NCBI GenBank assembly: GCA_021613535.1
Contig: CP075495.1
Coordinates: 13,888,001 to 13,952,000 of the forward strand
DNA from: Adineta vaga
Lineage: Eukaryota > Rotifera
Direction of reading: 5' to 3'
Length of the DNA: 64,000 nt
A program made the position numbers and the translations under genes. Every line of letters starts with the position of its first letter. The stretch's first letter is position 1. This document shows, piece after piece, positions 62,217 through 64,000 of this stretch. The notes below the pieces were generated by a model. The model was not told the DNA's origin, made no database searches, and saw only the letters and a list, made by a program, of their open reading frames with translations.

Positions 62217-64000
62217 AAAACTTGGTAACGGTGAACTTTATAAGACAACATTACTATCTGATGCTGTTCCATCTTTATCATCATCAACAGCAATTGGAAA
62301 TGTGATTAGTAATCCAATTGATGAATGCCAGATTTCTCCATTCTTCTCCTCAACAACTCGTGATAGTGGTTGTTATTCAAGTACTCCAGCAGAAGAATGG
62401 CATTTAATGCAACCACACCTGTCAATGGCAAACCATCATCAAAACAAACAAAAAGAGCAACAACAACAACAACAACAACAGGAAGGGCAATCATTATCAC
62501 ATTCGACTTATCCAACGTTAAGTCGTCGTTCATCAGAAAGTGAACCTTTTGATAAAGTGATTATCAATATAAGTGGTTTACGTTTTGAAGCACGTGCATC
62601 AACTTTACAACGTTTTCCGTGTACATTATTAGGTGATAAACAACGTCGTGCAGAGTTTTTCGATTATATGAATAATGAATATTTCTTTGAACGACATCGT
62701 TCATCCTTTGAAGCTATTCTTTATTTCTATCAAAGTGGTGGACGTTTAACGCGACCTGAAAATATTTCAGCGGAAATCTTCTTAGAAGAAATCAAATTTT
62801 TCGATCTTGGTATGTCAATTCATGTTTCGATAGAGTTGTCAAATTTTTCTAATCGAATTTGAGTCTTTCGTTAGATATGATCTTAATCGAATATACATAT
62901 TGATTAGAAGGAATTGTTTTCGTTCGTCAATGAAATGTACTTGAAGTTCAAAGAAGTTTTGTATTCAACAGAGAGAAGATCAAATTGAATTATGTTAAAA
63001 TTCGAAGAGAAAAAATTCACTTCTTGAAAATAATGAGTTTTGCTTGACAGATTTTCTCTTGATTATTAAAGAATATAGATTGTAAGGAAGTTTGATTTTA
63101 TTCTCTTGAAAACTAATGATGTTTCCCGTTCTTTCTTTGAAGAATAAATATAATCGGAAATAAAATTATGTAAGATATTTAGTTCTCTCTCTCTCTCTCT
63201 CTTCATCGGATATGAATAAATCTCCATAATTTATTGAAATGAATAATTACAAAATACTTCTTTTCTGTTTCTAGGTGATGAAATTCTTAAACGATATCGC
63301 AAACAAGAAGGTTATGTTGAAGAAATTCCTATTGAAAGACCAGCGAATACTTTTCAACGCAAAGTTTGGGAAGCATTTGAATGTCCGGAATCATCGAATA
63401 TTGCACGAGTAATTGCAATTGTATCAATCGTCATGATTGTTGTATCAATCGCCTCATTTATCATTGAAACACTTCCATCCATACGGAATGAAATGACAGC
63501 ACCAACAATCCTTGTACCTAGTAATACAAGTGAAACTGGACATGAAATTCGACATGGAGGAGAAACGAAATGTTTTTGGCTATTTTTTGCTATTGAAACA
63601 GTTTGTGTTACATGGTTCTGTTTCGAATTAGTCTGTCGATTTCTTGTTGCACCATCGAAATTTGCTTTTATCAAAAATGGACCAAATGTTATCGATGTGG
63701 TTTCAATTATTCCATATTTCTTACAATTAATCGGTCTGATTTATCAAAAGAAAGATAGTGGTGTATCAGGATTTTCATCGACATTAACTGTACTACGAAT
63801 TGTGCGACTTGTTCGTGTCTTTCGAATATTTAAATTATCACGACATTTCAAAGTAAGATACTATAAATAGAATCAATTATACATATATTTTCTAAGCATT
63901 ACTTGACAAATAAATTTGTTTTTTCTTCTAGGGTTTACAAGTCTTAGCATTGACCTTTCTAGCATCATGGAAAGAATTACTTCTTCTAATGTTTTTTCTC
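62206..64000 (+). CDS. Shaker-type (Kv1) voltage-gated K+ channel, 3' partial
   Basis: Three exons seen: 62206-62809, 63275-63852, 63932-64000 (open at the window end). The N-terminus has about 100 residues of low complexity with a Gln run. T1 tetramerisation domain follows: [20 protein letters not shown], then [54 protein letters not shown]. Then S1 ([20 protein letters not shown]), S2 with [15 protein letters not shown]3 [20 protein letters not shown]4 [20 protein letters not shown] with its Arg every third residue, and the start of S5 ([20 protein letters not shown]). The FELVxRF, PSK and FRIFKLSRH...GLQ wording is Kv1. The pore lies outside the window. The first intron is 465 nt, long for this window. 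Confidence 0.93.

Overview
This window is nuclear DNA from an animal, not from a prokaryote. It is AT-rich. Its genes are cut into many exons by short introns, mostly about 45-65 nt with GT...AG ends, and they encode metazoan proteins: Eag-type and Shaker-type K+ channels, polycystin-2, Rab3, Rab11, Yurt/EPB41L5, PIG-A, REV1, METTL5, TTC27, DRC8 and TBPL1. An F-box protein with leucine-rich-like repeats of the kind strongly expanded in bdelloid rotifers, the compact introns, and splice acceptors sitting just before several start codons (as expected with spliced-leader trans-splicing) make a bdelloid rotifer the most likely source. This assignment is inference; no species marker is present. Exon joins marked as checked were tested by hand for reading-frame continuity and CDS length divisible by three.

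Layout. 0.8-5.8 kb (+): Eag K+ channel, 5' end missing. 6.6-9.6 kb (-): polycystin-2. 10.1-11.7 kb (-): SLC3A2-like heavy chain, diverging from Rab11 at 12.2-13.4 kb (+). 14.1-14.9 kb (+): DRC8, facing an unknown single-exon gene at 14.9-15.5 kb (-). 16.4-22.6 kb (-): a Q-rich protein followed closely by TTC27. 23.9-25.7 kb (-): TBPL1/TRF2. 26.2-27.7 kb (-): a GT-A-like glycosyltransferase. 28.0-32.1 kb: gene-poor. 32.1-38.8 kb (-): PIG-A then an F-box gene 38 nt downstream; the F-box gene has a 2.5-kb intron holding a complete opposite-strand gene for a secreted, probably GPI-anchored protein. 39.8-41.0 kb (-): Rab3. 41.9-45.8 kb (-): EPB41L5/Yurt. 46.9-47.9 kb (-): an EF-hand protein. 49.5-51.1 kb (+): a secreted EB-module protein. 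51.2-51.7 kb (-): PLAC8-like. 52.4-54.0 kb (-): PDZ/ZASP-like. 54.6-58.9 kb (-): REV1 then METTL5. 62.2-64.0 kb (+): Shaker-type Kv channel, cut by the window end.

Most notable. (1) Rab3 has two tandem 125-nt versions of the exon carrying the NKxD guanine-binding motif, with identical splice phases, so they look mutually exclusive. (2) Three same-strand gene pairs lie 38, 111 and 132 nt apart with a splice acceptor a few nt before the downstream ATG, as in trans-spliced operons. (3) One gene is nested inside the F-box intron. (4) An 18-nt microexon encodes half of an EF-hand calcium loop. (5) The polycystin-2 selectivity filter has Ile in place of the conserved Asp.

The genes do not form one pathway. 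Neuronal/excitability genes (Eag, Kv, Rab3), cilium genes (PKD2, DRC8) and housekeeping genes are interspersed, as is usual in a compact animal genome.
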